A DNA stretch of 64,000 nucleotides from Croceicoccus naphthovorans (GCF_001028705.1 NZ_CP011770.1:2979501-3043500), one strand, 5' to 3'. Positions 31,289-41,053 are shown, counted from the first letter of the stretch. The notes: generated from the sequence alone by a model not told the origin. Made by a program: numbers and translations.

Positions 31289-32194
31289 ATGAAATATGCG
31301 GAAATGATGGCGCAGCTTGTGGGTGGTGCCGGTTTTGTAGCGGCCCTCGACCAGTCCGGCGGCTCGACACCTGCTGCCCTTCAGGCCTTCGGCATCGACG
31401 CGGACCGGTATTCCGGCGAGGACGAGATGTTCGCGCTTATCCATGGATTGCGCGTGCGGATCATGAAAGCCCCATGCATCGATGGGCGAAGGGTGCTTGG
31501 CGTCATCCTTTTCGAGCGCACTATGGATGCGCAGATTGACACCGTACCGGTGCCAGAGTTTCTCTGGCGGCGGGGGATCGTGTCCTTCGTCAAGATCGAC
31601 CAAGGGTTGGAGAAAGACACAGGCGGCGTCCAGCTCATGAAACCCATGCCGGATCTCGAAAGCCTGCTGTCCCGGGCGCGCTCAAGGGCCGTTTTTGGCA
31701 CCAAGATGCGTTCGGTGATCAACGTCGCATCGCACCAGGGGATCGGCGACGTCGTGCGCCAGCAATTCGAGCTGGCCAACCATGTCCTCGACCAGCGACT
31801 TGTGCCGATTATCGAACCGGAAGTGAATATCGCAAGTGCAACGCGCCAAGAGTGCGAGAGTATCCTTCTTGCCGAACTCAGTAATGCGCTCGATGGGCAA
31901 GCCTATGGCCGCCGTGTGGTACTGAAACTCTCGCTGCCGGTTTCGGACGGGCTTTACGCGCCCCTCGTTGCCCATCCCAGCTGCGCGCGGGTGCTCGCCC
32001 TTTCGGGTGGGCTCTCCCAGGATGCCGCTTGCGCCGCGCTCGAAAGAAACCGCGGGATGATCGCGAGCTTCAGCCGGGCTCTGTTGCAGGATTTGCGGGC
32101 GCACATGCAAGATCAGGAATTCAACGATGTGCTCGGGCGCGCCGTCGAGCGCATCTACCGGGCTTCGACAGTCAAGCGTTTGGCCGATCGATAA
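31289..32194 (+). CDS. Class I fructose-bisphosphate aldolase
   Basis: The start at 31289 has GGGGAGA upstream; an ATG at 31223 would add 22 unrelated residues. The 301-residue product has VAALDQSGGSTPAAL at the N-terminus, SFVKIDQGLEKD, LVPIIEPEVNI and VVLKLSLP with the Schiff-base lysine expected in the LKLSLP strand, as in Glycolytic class I aldolases. It cleaves fructose-1,6-bisphosphate to triose phosphates. With pgk and pgm near it, this makes a partial glycolysis set. It is divergent from the UbiB gene. Confidence 0.9.
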   Translation: MKYAEMMAQLVGGAGFVAALDQSGGSTPAALQAFGIDADRYSGEDEMFALIHGLRVRIMKAPCIDGRRVLGVILFERTMDAQIDTVPVPEFLWRRGIVSFVKIDQGLEKDTGGVQLMKPMPDLESLLSRARSRAVFGTKMRSVINVASHQGIGDVVRQQFELANHVLDQRLVPIIEPEVNIASATRQECESILLAELSNALDGQAYGRRVVLKLSLPVSDGLYAPLVAHPSCARVLALSGGLSQDAACAALERNRGMIASFSRALLQDLRAHMQDQEFNDVLGRAVERIYRASTVKRLADR

Positions 32195-32242
32195 GACGCC
32201 GCCAGTCCAACACTAGCCTAGATCCCTTATGCCTATTCTGCT

Positions 32243-33058
32243 CTAGTGCGCGAGAATCATCGGGATCGGGCTGTGCAGGATCATCTCCCGGGTGACCCCA
32301 CCGAGTATGGTTTCCCGGATACGCGAGTGCCCATAGGCGCCGAGCACGATGTAAGCCGCCCCAACATCGTTCGCCGCAGCCACCAACGCTTCAGAGATCG
32401 ATGCATCTTCGGCGGGTTGCCGCCGGGTCTGCGCTTCGATGCCGTGTCGTGCAAGATATTGCGCAAGTTCGTCCGGCGACGAACCTTCTTTGTCCTCGCT
32501 GACGGTTACGATGTGGACCTCAGCAGCATCGCGCAAGAGTGATCGGCTCAAGCGAACGGCATGCCCGGCTTCGGCGGATCCATTCCACGCAATGATCGCA
32601 TTCCCCCTGGGCGCGAACCGCTTTCCGCCGAGCGGTACGACGAGCGAAGGAGACTGGATATGAACGACAAGATCGGCGACGAGCGGCGCGGCTCGCGGCA
32701 GGACGGCATCTTTCTGCTCAGGCTGACTAATGACCACCAGATCGGCCAGCGTGGCGTGTGCAGCCAGCGCCTGTCCGGCGGAGCCCTCGACGCGGCGCCA
32801 TTCCCACTCAATACCCTCTTGCGCCAGGCGGCTCTCGATCAATTGGCGATCTTCATTTTCCGCATCGCGCACCGATTGCAGCGCTTCGGGCGAAATATAG
32901 CTTGCACCATAAGGATCACCGATAAAGACATAGGAATTCCAGCTTGTGGCTTGCAGACAGATTAGGAAGCCCTTGTGATCTCGCACGAGATCGATCGCGG
33001 CGGCCAGGCGGCTGTCCTGTCCGGCGTCGCGATTGACGTGCAGCAGCACTGTTTTCAT
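32243..33058 (-). CDS. Universal stress protein, two Usp domains
   Basis: The start at 33058 has AGGAGAGGAATG upstream; the frame extends further 5' without support. The 271-residue protein starts KTVLLHVNRDAGQD and its second half ends GAYGHSRIRETILGGVTREM, the Usp nucleotide-binding G-2x-G-9x-G(S/T) loop. It is the second tandem Usp in the island and is convergent with the aldolase. The role is stress survival; ligand unknown. Confidence 0.85.
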   Translation of the reverse strand: MKTVLLHVNRDAGQDSRLAAAIDLVRDHKGFLICLQATSWNSYVFIGDPYGASYISPEALQSVRDAENEDRQLIESRLAQEGIEWEWRRVEGSAGQALAAHATLADLVVISQPEQKDAVLPRAAPLVADLVVHIQSPSLVVPLGGKRFAPRGNAIIAWNGSAEAGHAVRLSRSLLRDAAEVHIVTVSEDKEGSSPDELAQYLARHGIEAQTRRQPAEDASISEALVAAANDVGAAYIVLGAYGHSRIRETILGGVTREMILHSPIPMILAH

Positions 33059-33344
33059 TGTCTCATTCCTCTCCTGCAACCTTGCGGGGTCCGGCAAACC
33101 GCCCGGCGCTCCGATGGCGTGTTGCATATCAGGCCACTCTTGGCAGATGCCTTGCGTTCGCCCCCGCGGGATCTGATCCAAAGGGACGCTGGAAGCCCGC
33201 GCGACTTACACTTTCCGGCGACTCCGTTCTCTATGGCATTGCGGTTGTGTAAGCCTTCGCGCGGGCTTCCGTCCCTAGTGGAGGGTAGTGCGCGCGGTTG
33301 AGCCGCGACTTCGCACCATTCCTGCAGCAAGGAGCAATAGTCGC

Positions 33345-34544
33345 ATGTCGGTTCCGCAAACCCTCGATGATCTGGGCGAAATCGCTGGCCAAATTGCGCT
33401 GGTCCGGGTCGACTTCAATGTACCAATCGGAAACGACGGCGCGGTCGGTGATGATACGCGCTTGCGAGCGAGCTTGCCAACGGTGATGGCGCTCAGAAGG
33501 CGCGGCGCGGTAATCCTTTTGCTCTCGCATCTTGGTCGTCCCAAAGGAAAACCGAACGCGGCATTCTCGCTCGCGCCGGTTGCCAAAACCTACAGCTCCC
33601 TGCTCGGAGACGAGGTTCATTTTCTCGAAGACTGGACTGGCCCGGGAGCGCAGCGCGCGGTTTCCGAGCTAGAGGCGGGCGATGTTGCCTTACTGGAAAA
33701 CACCCGCTTCTACGCAGGCGAAGAAAGCAACGATCCCGAGCTTGCAAGCGCGATGGCCGACCTTGCGGATTTTTATGTCAACGATGCGTTCTCGGCCTCA
33801 CACCGGGCGCATGCATCCACGGTGGGAGTGGCAAGACTGCTGCCGAGCTATATGGGCCGCGCCCTGGAAGACGAGATCGGGGCGTTGCAATCGGCGACCG
33901 GGCTCGGGCGGCGCCCTTCCACCGCGATTATCGGCGGCGCCAAGATCTCGAGCAAGCTCAACGTCCTCGAGCAGCTCAGCACGAAGGTGGATAACCTCAT
34001 CATCGGCGGAGCGATGGCGAACACCTTTCTTGCCGCGCTGAACAAGCCAATCGGCAGATCGCTCGCCGAGCGGAACCTCGAGGATGCAGCGCTACGAATT
34101 CTGAAGAGTGCCAGTCAGGGAAAGTGCCAGATCCATCTGCCCCAGGACGTCATGGTAGGCAGGGAACTGACGCCGCATCCCCTTTCGCTGCGCACGGCCC
34201 TGGTCGAAGATGTCGCCGCCGATGAGATGATCCTTGATCTGGGGCCTCTCACTGTCGCGAAAACTCTGGACGTGCTGCGATCCTCGCAGCTGCTCATCTG
34301 GAATGGCCCGCTCGGTGCATTCGAGACGCCTCCTTTCGAGACATCGACTTTTGCGATCGCCCAGGCGGCCGCCGAGCTGACACGAAAGGGATCGCTGACC
34401 TCGCTTGCCGGTGGCGGTGACACAGTTGCGGCCCTCAACAACAGCGGTCTGACTGCGGACCTCACCCACGTGTCGACTGGAGGCGGCGCATTTCTCGAAT
34501 GGGTAGCTGGCATCGCGCTGCCCGGTCTGCAGGTCCTTACCTGA
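33345..34544 (+). CDS. pgk: Phosphoglycerate kinase
   Basis: The start at 33345 follows AAGGAG by 10 nt. The 399-residue protein has the substrate motif RVDFNVPIG, LLSHLGRPKG, the ENTRFYAGEESND and NDAFSASHRAHAS blocks, GGAKISSKLNVL, and the nucleotide-binding LAGGGDTVAALNNSG. It transfers phosphate from 1,3-bisphosphoglycerate to ADP. It is just upstream of the interrupted Rieske gene. The classical gap-pgk-fba order is not kept here, which suggests an island copy. Confidence 0.95.
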   Translation: MSVPQTLDDLGEIAGQIALVRVDFNVPIGNDGAVGDDTRLRASLPTVMALRRRGAVILLLSHLGRPKGKPNAAFSLAPVAKTYSSLLGDEVHFLEDWTGPGAQRAVSELEAGDVALLENTRFYAGEESNDPELASAMADLADFYVNDAFSASHRAHASTVGVARLLPSYMGRALEDEIGALQSATGLGRRPSTAIIGGAKISSKLNVLEQLSTKVDNLIIGGAMANTFLAALNKPIGRSLAERNLEDAALRILKSASQGKCQIHLPQDVMVGRELTPHPLSLRTALVEDVAADEMILDLGPLTVAKTLDVLRSSQLLIWNGPLGAFETPPFETSTFAIAQAAAELTRKGSLTSLAGGGDTVAALNNSGLTADLTHVSTGGGAFLEWVAGIALPGLQVLT

Positions 34545-34649
34545 CTAGGCCTTGAGCGGTATCTGGGTTCGGCGATCTTCCAGCGGGATAGATGTCGAAA
34601 CGGGACTGCGGCGAGCAACGGTGCTGACAAGGACGGCGGGACGGAAGGC

Positions 34650-35001
34650 GTGCGCCGGCGCGATTTTATCCATATCGCGCCCGTTGCGTTCGCGGGAACC
34701 GGTGCCGCAGCAGCCGTCTGGCCGCTTATCGACAGCATGAACCCATCGGCCGACGTGGTTGCACAAGCTACGATCGAAGTCGATTTGCAACCGATTGAGC
34801 CAGGTCAACGTATCACTGTGAGCTGGCGCGAGCAGCCGGTATTCATCGTGCGGCGCACAGCTGAAGAGATCGCGCGAGCCAGAGCCGACGATGCCTCTTC
34901 AGGGCTGATCGATCCAGAGACGGACGCTGCGCGCGTGCAGCGACCAGAGTGGCTTGTGGTGGTGGGCGTCTGCACGCATCTTGGCTGCATTCCGTTGGGA
35001 C
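34650..35001 (+). pseudogene. petA: Rieske iron-sulfur subunit of the bc1 complex, 5' fragment (cut by IS66)
   Basis: The frame starts at a GTG ([15 protein letters not shown]) with the conserved twin-arginine-like start and membrane anchor, then [17 protein letters not shown] and ends in [14 protein letters not shown], which is Rieske box I. It then runs into the IS66 end and stops at 35030 after a few element-encoded residues. If the element and one 8-bp repeat are removed, the frame joins exactly to the 3' fragment at 38189. Intact, the protein would be the [2Fe-2S] subunit of ubiquinol-cytochrome c reductase. No cytochrome b or c1 gene follows, so this was already an orphan. Confidence 0.85.
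34994..35001. repeat. Left 8-bp target duplication of IS66 (GTTGGGAC)
   Basis: GTTGGGAC lies directly before the left IS66 end and is repeated at 38181-38188. Eight-base duplications are the IS66 family norm. Confidence 0.9.
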
Positions 35002-35033
35002 GTACCCATCCGGTGAGGACCGCAGCGTGATGG

Positions 35034-35672
35034 CTAGGAGCCCTTTTTCGAGATGATGCGCTTTGCGGCGGCGTTGCGTTTGGCGGCGATACGGCCGAGG
35101 GCGACCTGGATGGGGAAGATATCCAGTTCCTCCGGGTCGTAATCGTCGAGCCATCGGCAGATGTCAGCATGTTCCTCGTGCGTGGGATCGGACCTGGCAT
35201 CGAGCACTTCGTAGAAGCCGCTAATCCCGCCGCAATCTTCGGGCGGGCAATTGCGCTCGCCGATGATGAAGCGCGGGTAGGCTATGGCCGGGTCGCCCTG
35301 GCGAACATCACTCAGGGTCAGCGTGTGCTGCCAGTCGTCACCAAAGTCGTAGGAATAGGCGATCGTGGTGGTGCCCGGGGAAAGGACATCACGCAGACGA
35401 ACCCGCGAGGCATTTTTGGGCGGCGGAGTGCCCCAGTCGTCATCCATCGGGATACCGTATGCCTGGCCGTCGATCATCATCTCCCAGAGATGATAGTCGA
35501 ACCATCCCATCGCGGCCTGGACGATGTCATGCAACACCTTGAGGGTGATCGAGGTCGGCACCTCGACCTGCCGCCAGATCGGCGGATCGCTGTCCTTGAG
35601 GTCGATGCGCAGCGTGGCGATTTGCGTGAAGCTGTCGATGGCCGTGGGCCTGTGCATGGATCGAGCGGTCAT
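35034..35672 (-). CDS. IS66 passenger: pRiA4b ORF-3-like protein
   Basis: The start at 35672 overlaps the tnpC stop (ATGA), giving 212 residues. The body, with IWRQVEVPTSITLKVLHDIVQAAMGW, YSYDFGDDWQHTLTL and CPPEDCGG, matches the pRiA4b ORF-3-like family (PF07929). Its biochemical function is unknown. It is the last gene of the IS66 unit, inside the terminal repeats, so it moves with the element. Confidence 0.85.
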   Translation of the reverse strand: MTARSMHRPTAIDSFTQIATLRIDLKDSDPPIWRQVEVPTSITLKVLHDIVQAAMGWFDYHLWEMMIDGQAYGIPMDDDWGTPPPKNASRVRLRDVLSPGTTTIAYSYDFGDDWQHTLTLSDVRQGDPAIAYPRFIIGERNCPPEDCGGISGFYEVLDARSDPTHEEHADICRWLDDYDPEELDIFPIQVALGRIAAKRNAAAKRIISKKGS

Positions 35673-37318
35673 GCCGCCTGCGATAGCACTCCTGCGTTCG
35701 CACGCCAGTTCCAGGGCAGCAGTTCGTCGATCCGGTGGGCAGGATGTCCGGCGATGCGCTCGAGGACGTCGGCCAGCCACGCCTGCGGATCGACTTCGTT
35801 GAGCCGGGCCGTCTGGATCAGCGTGTAGAGCACGGCGGCACGCTGTCCGCCGCGGTCAGAACCGCAGAACAGCCATGCCTTGCGGCCAAGCGGTACACAG
35901 CGCAGCGACCGCTCGGCGGCGTTGTTCGTGATGCAGATCCGGCCATCATCGAGGAAGCGGGTGAAGGCATCCCAGCGCCGGAGCATATAGTTGATGGCCT
36001 TGGCCAGATCGTGGCTGCGCGACAGCTTCGCGAGCTGCGCGGCGAGCCAGGCGTGCAAATCCGCCATCAGCGGCGCGCTGCGTTCCTGCCGGAGTGCAAC
36101 GCGCTCGGCTGACGTCTTGCCATTAATGCCGCGCTCGATCTCGAACAGGGCATCGAGGCGCTGCACGGCTTCCAGCGCAATCGGGTAGATCATGCCGGTG
36201 CGTTCGCCGCGGCTCCTCCTGCGTGCGGCCCCCTCAACATCGGCCAGTTCGAAGAATTTGCGGCGTGCATGCGCGAAGCAGCCCGCCTCGATCACGGGCG
36301 CCGGCTGACGACCGGGCGCGTAAAGCTCGTTGTAGCCGCCATAGGCATCGGCCTGCAGGATCCCTGCCCAGGACGCCAGATGCGCCCGTGGATGCTCACC
36401 GCGCCGATCGCGGGAATAGTGGAACAAGGCTGCGGGCGGATCGGAACCGGCGAAGGGCCGGTCATCGCGCACATAGACCCACAGGCGCGCCGTATCGGTC
36501 TTGCCCTTCGCCATGACCGGCACGGTCGTATCGTCGCCATGGATCCGGGCTGCATCCAGCACATGGGCTTCGATCCGCCGGTAGAGCGGCATGAGTGCGA
36601 AGGCGGCGGCACCGACCTGGTCGGCCAGGGTCGAGGTGCTGAGCGCTACGCCTTCGCGGGCGAAGCGCTCGGCCTGCCGGTTGAGGGGCTGGTGCTGACC
36701 GTACTTCTCGAACAATAGCATGGCGAGGAAGCTGGGTCCGGCCCATCCGCGCGGCACGACATGGAACGGCGCCGGGGGCTGCGTAATCGTCTCGCAATCC
36801 CGGCAGGAGAACTTCTCTCGCACCGTCCGGATCACCTTCCACTGGCGCGGGATTACTTCCAGCGTCTCGGTGATATCCTCTCCCAGCTTCGACAGGCGCG
36901 CGCCGCCGCAGGACGGGCACGAACAGGGCGCGGGAATGACGATGCGTTCGCGGGGCAGATGTTCGGGGAACGGCTTGCGGCTCGGGCGCTTGCGTTCGAA
37001 CGCGGCGACCTCGCTCGTCTTCGCCGCAGCGGCTTCGGCAGCGCAATCATTCTCGCAGGCATCGGCCTCGAGATCTTCAAGCTGCAATTCCAGCTGGTCG
37101 ATCAGGCGGCAGCTGCGTTCGGCGCTGGCACCATATTGCTCGCGCCGCAGCCTGGCGATCTGCAATTTGAGGTGAGCGATCATTGCCTCGATCGCACTCT
37201 CGCGGGCTCTGGCCTTGGCAAGGCGGGCCTCGGCATCATCGGCGCGCGAGAGCGCGGCGGCCAGCAGCGCCTTAAGCGCTTCAACGTCGTCCGGCAGGGG
37301 CGATGCGACCGTGTCCAT
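35669..37318 (-). CDS. tnpC: IS66 transposase TnpC
   Basis: The start at 37318 (MDTVASPLPDDVEALK) is chosen over a 5'-extended frame to 37471 that overlaps tnpB. The product of about 549 residues has an N-terminal leucine-zipper-like region (LKALLAAAL...LRREQYGASAERS), a Cys zinc motif (CSCPSCGG, CRDCE), and the DDE catalytic core including RIHGDDTTVPV, QADAYGGYNEL and the C-terminal NNAAERSLR with the acidic residue. Confidence 0.92.
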   Translation of the reverse strand: MDTVASPLPDDVEALKALLAAALSRADDAEARLAKARARESAIEAMIAHLKLQIARLRREQYGASAERSCRLIDQLELQLEDLEADACENDCAAEAAAAKTSEVAAFERKRPSRKPFPEHLPRERIVIPAPCSCPSCGGARLSKLGEDITETLEVIPRQWKVIRTVREKFSCRDCETITQPPAPFHVVPRGWAGPSFLAMLLFEKYGQHQPLNRQAERFAREGVALSTSTLADQVGAAAFALMPLYRRIEAHVLDAARIHGDDTTVPVMAKGKTDTARLWVYVRDDRPFAGSDPPAALFHYSRDRRGEHPRAHLASWAGILQADAYGGYNELYAPGRQPAPVIEAGCFAHARRKFFELADVEGAARRRSRGERTGMIYPIALEAVQRLDALFEIERGINGKTSAERVALRQERSAPLMADLHAWLAAQLAKLSRSHDLAKAINYMLRRWDAFTRFLDDGRICITNNAAERSLRCVPLGRKAWLFCGSDRGGQRAAVLYTLIQTARLNEVDPQAWLADVLERIAGHPAHRIDELLPWNWRANAGVLSQAA

Positions 37319-37391
37319 AAGCGGCATGGAATCACAGATCGGCCTTCGGTCAAAGCTCAAAATGCGCCAGCCAACGAAGAAAATGCAGCCC

Positions 37392-37733
37392 CTATCCGGC
37401 GCTTTGCGGACGCCAGGAGTATTGCGGGTTACGCCAGTCGATCCCCTCCAGCAGGCAGGACAATTGGGCATTGGTCAGCGAGACGATGCCTTCCCGAGCC
37501 GTGGGCCAGACGAAGCGACCCTTCTCGAGCCGTTTGGCATAGAGCGACATGCCGATGCCGTCGTGCCAGATGATCTTGATCAGCGATCCCGTCCGCCCTC
37601 GGAACACGAACAGGTCGCCGCCATGCGGATCGCGCTTCAGGCCCTGCTGAACCTGCAAGGCCAACCCCTGCATGCCCTTGCGCATGTCCGTGTGGCCCAT
37701 CGCGATCCAGACCCTCGCGCCCGATGGGATCAT
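37392..37733 (-). CDS. tnpB: IS66 accessory protein TnpB
   Basis: Starting at 37733 ([20 protein letters not shown]), the 113-residue protein matches the IS66 Orf2 family: GLALQVQQGL, DLFVFRGRTGSLIKIIWHDG. It starts in an ATGA overlap with tnpA. Confidence 0.92.
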   Translation of the reverse strand: MIPSGARVWIAMGHTDMRKGMQGLALQVQQGLKRDPHGGDLFVFRGRTGSLIKIIWHDGIGMSLYAKRLEKGRFVWPTAREGIVSLTNAQLSCLLEGIDWRNPQYSWRPQSAG

Positions 37734-38095
37734 CGCAGCGCCTTCAATGCCGCCGAAACCAGCGTAGCAGGTGCAGACGAGGAGATGCGCACTTGCCGAC
37801 CATTGCAAAGATCGACCGTGATCGCGGCGCACGGATCATGATCGGCAGGCTGCTCGTCATCGGCGAGCACGGCCTGGGCGAAAGTCATCTCCGGTACCGG
37901 CAAGGACGCAGCTGCCGACTGTTCGCGCAATTTGCGACGCCATGTGTAGATCAGGCTGGTCGAAACGTCCCGCCGCCGGGATACATCGGCAACGCAGGCG
38001 CCCGGCGCAAAGGCCTCGGCGAGAATCTCAAGCCGCTCCTCCTCGCTCCAACGCCGCCGACGCTCCGGCCCCGTCATCAACGTGATCTGACCCAT
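37730..38095 (-). CDS. tnpA: IS66 accessory protein TnpA
   Basis: The 121-residue protein has an N-terminal helix-turn-helix ([38 protein letters not shown]), the DNA-binding part of IS66 transposition. It is first in the element's operon. Confidence 0.9.
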   Translation of the reverse strand: MGQITLMTGPERRRRWSEEERLEILAEAFAPGACVADVSRRRDVSTSLIYTWRRKLREQSAAASLPVPEMTFAQAVLADDEQPADHDPCAAITVDLCNGRQVRISSSAPATLVSAALKALR

Positions 38096-38180
38096 GCTCC
38101 GCTCCTAAGCTCGCTCATACGAGCGCTCTTAAGACCGGTCGTTCACTCGCCAGACAAGGCGGGCCTCACCGGATGGGTAC

Positions 38181-38188
38181 GTTGGGAC
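38181..38188. repeat. Right 8-bp target duplication of IS66 (GTTGGGAC)
   Basis: Identical to 34994-35001; defines the right boundary of the IS66 insertion. Confidence 0.9.
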
Positions 38189-38397
38189 AGGGAGTGGGTG
38201 AAAATCGCGGAAGATATGGGGGATGGTTTTGTCCCTGCCACGGGTCAATATACGACAACTCCGGACGCGTGCGGAAAGGGCCGGCACCGAAGAACTTGGT
38301 CGTTCCGCAATACGTGATCAGCGACGATCTAACCCGGTTTATTCATGAGGCCGCAGCAGCGAAGTGGATGGGCCTTGATCTGACGTTGGCGGCGTAG
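38189..38397 (+). pseudogene. petA: Rieske iron-sulfur subunit, 3' fragment
   Basis: In frame with the 5' fragment after removal of the IS66 element, this piece reads [20 protein letters not shown] and continues [25 protein letters not shown] is Rieske box II, so the insertion separates the two halves of the cluster-binding site. The last ~17 residues ([17 protein letters not shown]) are unlike normal Rieske ends, which stop soon after this point, so the original 3' end may also be lost. Confidence 0.8.
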
Positions 38398-38489
38398 TCC
38401 GGGCGAGCGTCTTCGACGGCATTTTTCACCGCGTCAGGATCAATGGGCTTTTCGAGGTTGATGGAATGGAGCTCGGAGTTCGGCGGCAC

Positions 38490-39936
38490 AGCCGCACCGC
38501 CTAAGTAGGTGCAGGCCTGAGATTGGTGGCGATGGCTTTCAAAACGGAGGCATCGGGACAGGCTGACGCGAAGGCGACACGGATGCGAGTGGCGCTCTCA
38601 ATGACGCGGGCAGCGACCTTGAGCAGCCTGAGGCGCAACGTTGCGAACTCGGCGGTCGCGAGCGAGGCTGCCTTGGGGATTTCCTGCTGAATGCGCCACA
38701 GGAGCCAGTATGCGGCGGTGTGCAGGATGAGGCGCATCTGATTGGCGTTGGGAGAGCGGCACGAGGTGCGATCGCTGGCCAGCTGGGTCTTGTGCAGCTT
38801 GATCAGGTTTTCGGCCTGACCGCGCGCGCAGTAGAGCGTATCATAGATGTGCTCGGCCGAGCCTTCGGTCAGCGAAGTGACGACATAGCGGATGTCCATG
38901 CCCATCGTACTGGCCTCGATCCGGGCGACGACGCGGCGCTGGCACTTCCAGCTTTTGGCCCCGTAGCGGGTCTCGGCATAGGTGCGCAGGACCGGGTACT
39001 GGCGCTGAGCGCGTTTGACCGCACAGGCATCGGCGGCAACGACGATTTCGGGATCGGCGCGTAGCACGGCGTTGGTCGGCAGGCCGAACACGTAGTCGAC
39101 GCCGCAACCCTCGCAGACGGCCATGACCTCGGGCCGCCCATAGTGCCCGTCGCCGCGGATGGTGATGTGCGTTTCGGGCCATTGCCGGCGGATGTGGCGC
39201 ACGAGGCGCCGGATGTGACCGGCAGCTTCAACACCAGACGGTGTCTTGCCGGTGCGCAGCAGCATCGCCACCGGCCGGCCAGTGGCGGTGCCGTAGACAT
39301 GGATCGGCAGGAAGCAACGCTCGCCATGATGACCATTCCAGAACGACAACTGCTGATAGCCATGGACGACATCGCAGGTATCATCGATATCCAGCGTCAC
39401 CGCCGCCGGCGGGGCCGGATAGCTGGCGCAGTAGATGTCGATCATCGCGGCCAGCATCTTCGCCAACTCGCGCGTGATCGGTGCATTCTCCCACCGGCTC
39501 ATCGTCGGTTGGCTGGCCAGCCCCGCGCCCGATCCCGGCAGCTTGCCCAGGGCCAGGCGGAAGCCCGGATCGTCGCGCAGGGCATCGAGATCGTCGGCAT
39601 CCTCATAGCCGCAGGCGATCGCGAACACGCGGGCACGCAGGATGTCGTCGAGGCGATGGATCACCCGCGCAGGATCGCGCGGATCGGCAATGCAAGTCGC
39701 AAGCCGCTGGCAGATACCCATCGCGCGCTCGGCCTGCGACAGCAACAGAACGCCGCCGTCCGAAGTGAGCCGACCACCGTCGAACGCGGCTGTGACTTTC
39801 TTGCGGTCGACCGCTGGGAATCGGAAGGGGCTTGCGATATCGTCGTTCATGGCGGGTGTGGCCTGTGGCATTTTCTGCCCTGCAGCAGGGCCGGTGTAGA
39901 CACCCAGTTCCTAATTCAGATCAGAGGCTTATGCCA
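38490..39936. mobile_element. IS1380-family element (approximate ends)
   Basis: The element is inferred from the complete transposase within. I could not define confident terminal repeats or a target duplication; limits are set just outside the gene. The right side abuts a diguanylate cyclase whose frame breaks there. Confidence 0.5.
38501..39871 (-). CDS. IS1380-family transposase
   Basis: This 456-residue protein has the IS1380 pattern: AFDGGRLTSDGGVLLLSQAERAMG at the start, LDIDDTCDVVHGYQQLSFWNGHHGE (first Asp), FGLPTNAVL, ARGQAENLIKLHKTQLASDRTSC (late Glu region). It looks intact. An internal ATG at 39850 (MNDDIAS) could be the true start. Confidence 0.9.
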   Translation of the reverse strand: MPQATPAMNDDIASPFRFPAVDRKKVTAAFDGGRLTSDGGVLLLSQAERAMGICQRLATCIADPRDPARVIHRLDDILRARVFAIACGYEDADDLDALRDDPGFRLALGKLPGSGAGLASQPTMSRWENAPITRELAKMLAAMIDIYCASYPAPPAAVTLDIDDTCDVVHGYQQLSFWNGHHGERCFLPIHVYGTATGRPVAMLLRTGKTPSGVEAAGHIRRLVRHIRRQWPETHITIRGDGHYGRPEVMAVCEGCGVDYVFGLPTNAVLRADPEIVVAADACAVKRAQRQYPVLRTYAETRYGAKSWKCQRRVVARIEASTMGMDIRYVVTSLTEGSAEHIYDTLYCARGQAENLIKLHKTQLASDRTSCRSPNANQMRLILHTAAYWLLWRIQQEIPKAASLATAEFATLRLRLLKVAARVIESATRIRVAFASACPDASVLKAIATNLRPAPT

Positions 39937-41053
39937 CTCCCGCCAACCCTTCGTAGCCAACCCCGTGAATAAGACGGGCTAAGGTGTCATTGATATTCTT
40001 GAATCGATCTAGGTCGATATAAAGAATAGCGAACTCTTTCGCCGGACCGGATTCCTGATGAAGCATTTCCTCCAGCGATTTCTCGAACTGCGCCCGGTTG
40101 GGTAGCCCCGTCAAAACATCATGGAAGGCGATATGCTCGGCTTGTGCTCGACTGGCATGGAGATCGATGTCGCGCCGACTGAGGTGCGTTCCCAGGAATG
40201 CGATCAGGCCAAAGCACAGCAGCACTCCTGCCAACAAGGCTGGTCCTATTGTCGTGATCACATCCCTTCCTGGAGCCAGTGGCTTCCAGGCGAGGTAACC
40301 GACCACGGCACCACCACTTCCGGTGAGGGCCACGTTAGCTTCTCCTTGCATCAAGTAGTCGGTCGGTCGATATTGCGCATCGGCAAGGCCATATAGCCCA
40401 CTCAGCTGCCCGAAATAGCCGCGGTCGAGGAATATCACACTCAGATGCAGGTATTCGGTACCGGCTTGCTGTTTGATTTCTCCGCTGTCCGACACGACCG
40501 GCTTGACGCTCAGGATCGCAGGGCGACCCTCGATCTTCACGATGTCAGACGCCCCTACGCTCAACATGCCAGGGGGAATGCTATCCGCAGCCTCCGATTT
40601 CGCTAGGGTTCGCACATGTTGCATGGTCGGAAGAACCGTTGACCTGATCCGGGAAAAACTGCTCGGATCGATCCGCTTGCCTCCCTGCATCGCATATAGC
40701 GGTGCATCCTCCGGATCGACGATATAGACCTCGTCGAACCCCGAGTAGTCCCAGAACCAAATCCCGAGATTGAGGTCGATCCAATCGAAATCCAGTGGCC
40801 GCTGGCGCAATCCGTTGACCGCATCATCCCAGACTGTCGAGGACTCCTGTGCGTGCGCGATTCGGTCAACACTTTGCGTAAGAACCGTCTTTGCGATTTC
40901 TTCATCTCGTTCGCGGGAGATACGATCGGCAGCGTTCGATGACCAGGCCAGGAGCGCGATCACGAGCAGGACGATCAGCGCGCTGACAGCCGAGACTCCG
41001 GCGACAATGCGATAGGAGGTTCTGGGAATTGCTCCGACGCTAGCACCCATCAT
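39929..41053 (-). pseudogene. Diguanylate cyclase with CHASE4-like sensor, truncated in the GGDEF domain
   Basis: The N-terminus has a membrane segment (IVAGVSAVSALIVLLVIAL), a periplasmic CHASE4-like region (STVWDDAVNGLRQRPLDFDW, LGIWFWDYSGFDEVYIVD), then a second membrane segment and the start of GGDEF (DVLTGLPNRAQFEKSLEE, ILYIDLDRFKNINDTL). It then switches to unrelated sequence (ARLIHGVGYEGLAGVA) and stops, so the catalytic GGDEF motif is missing. I chose 41053 (ATGATG) as start; the frame runs open to 41209. The missing part is not found on the other side of the IS1380 element, so a deletion accompanied the insertion. Confidence 0.8.

Larger units (their letters stand above)
35002..38180. 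mobile_element. IS66-family insertion element (3179 bp)
   Basis: The ends are inverted repeats: GTACCCATCCGGTGAGG at 35002 and its complement ending at 38180. Flanks carry the identical 8-mer GTTGGGAC. All three transposition genes (tnpA, tnpB, tnpC) are present, with a fourth passenger gene at the left end; all are on the minus strand and overlap by ATGA. The exact target duplication indicates a fairly recent insertion. Confidence 0.92.

Noticed and set aside
38398..38489. Minus-strand frame ELHSINLEKPIDPDAVK between Rieske fragment and IS1380
   Set aside because: Too short and without a start; could be a gene scrap but I cannot identify it.
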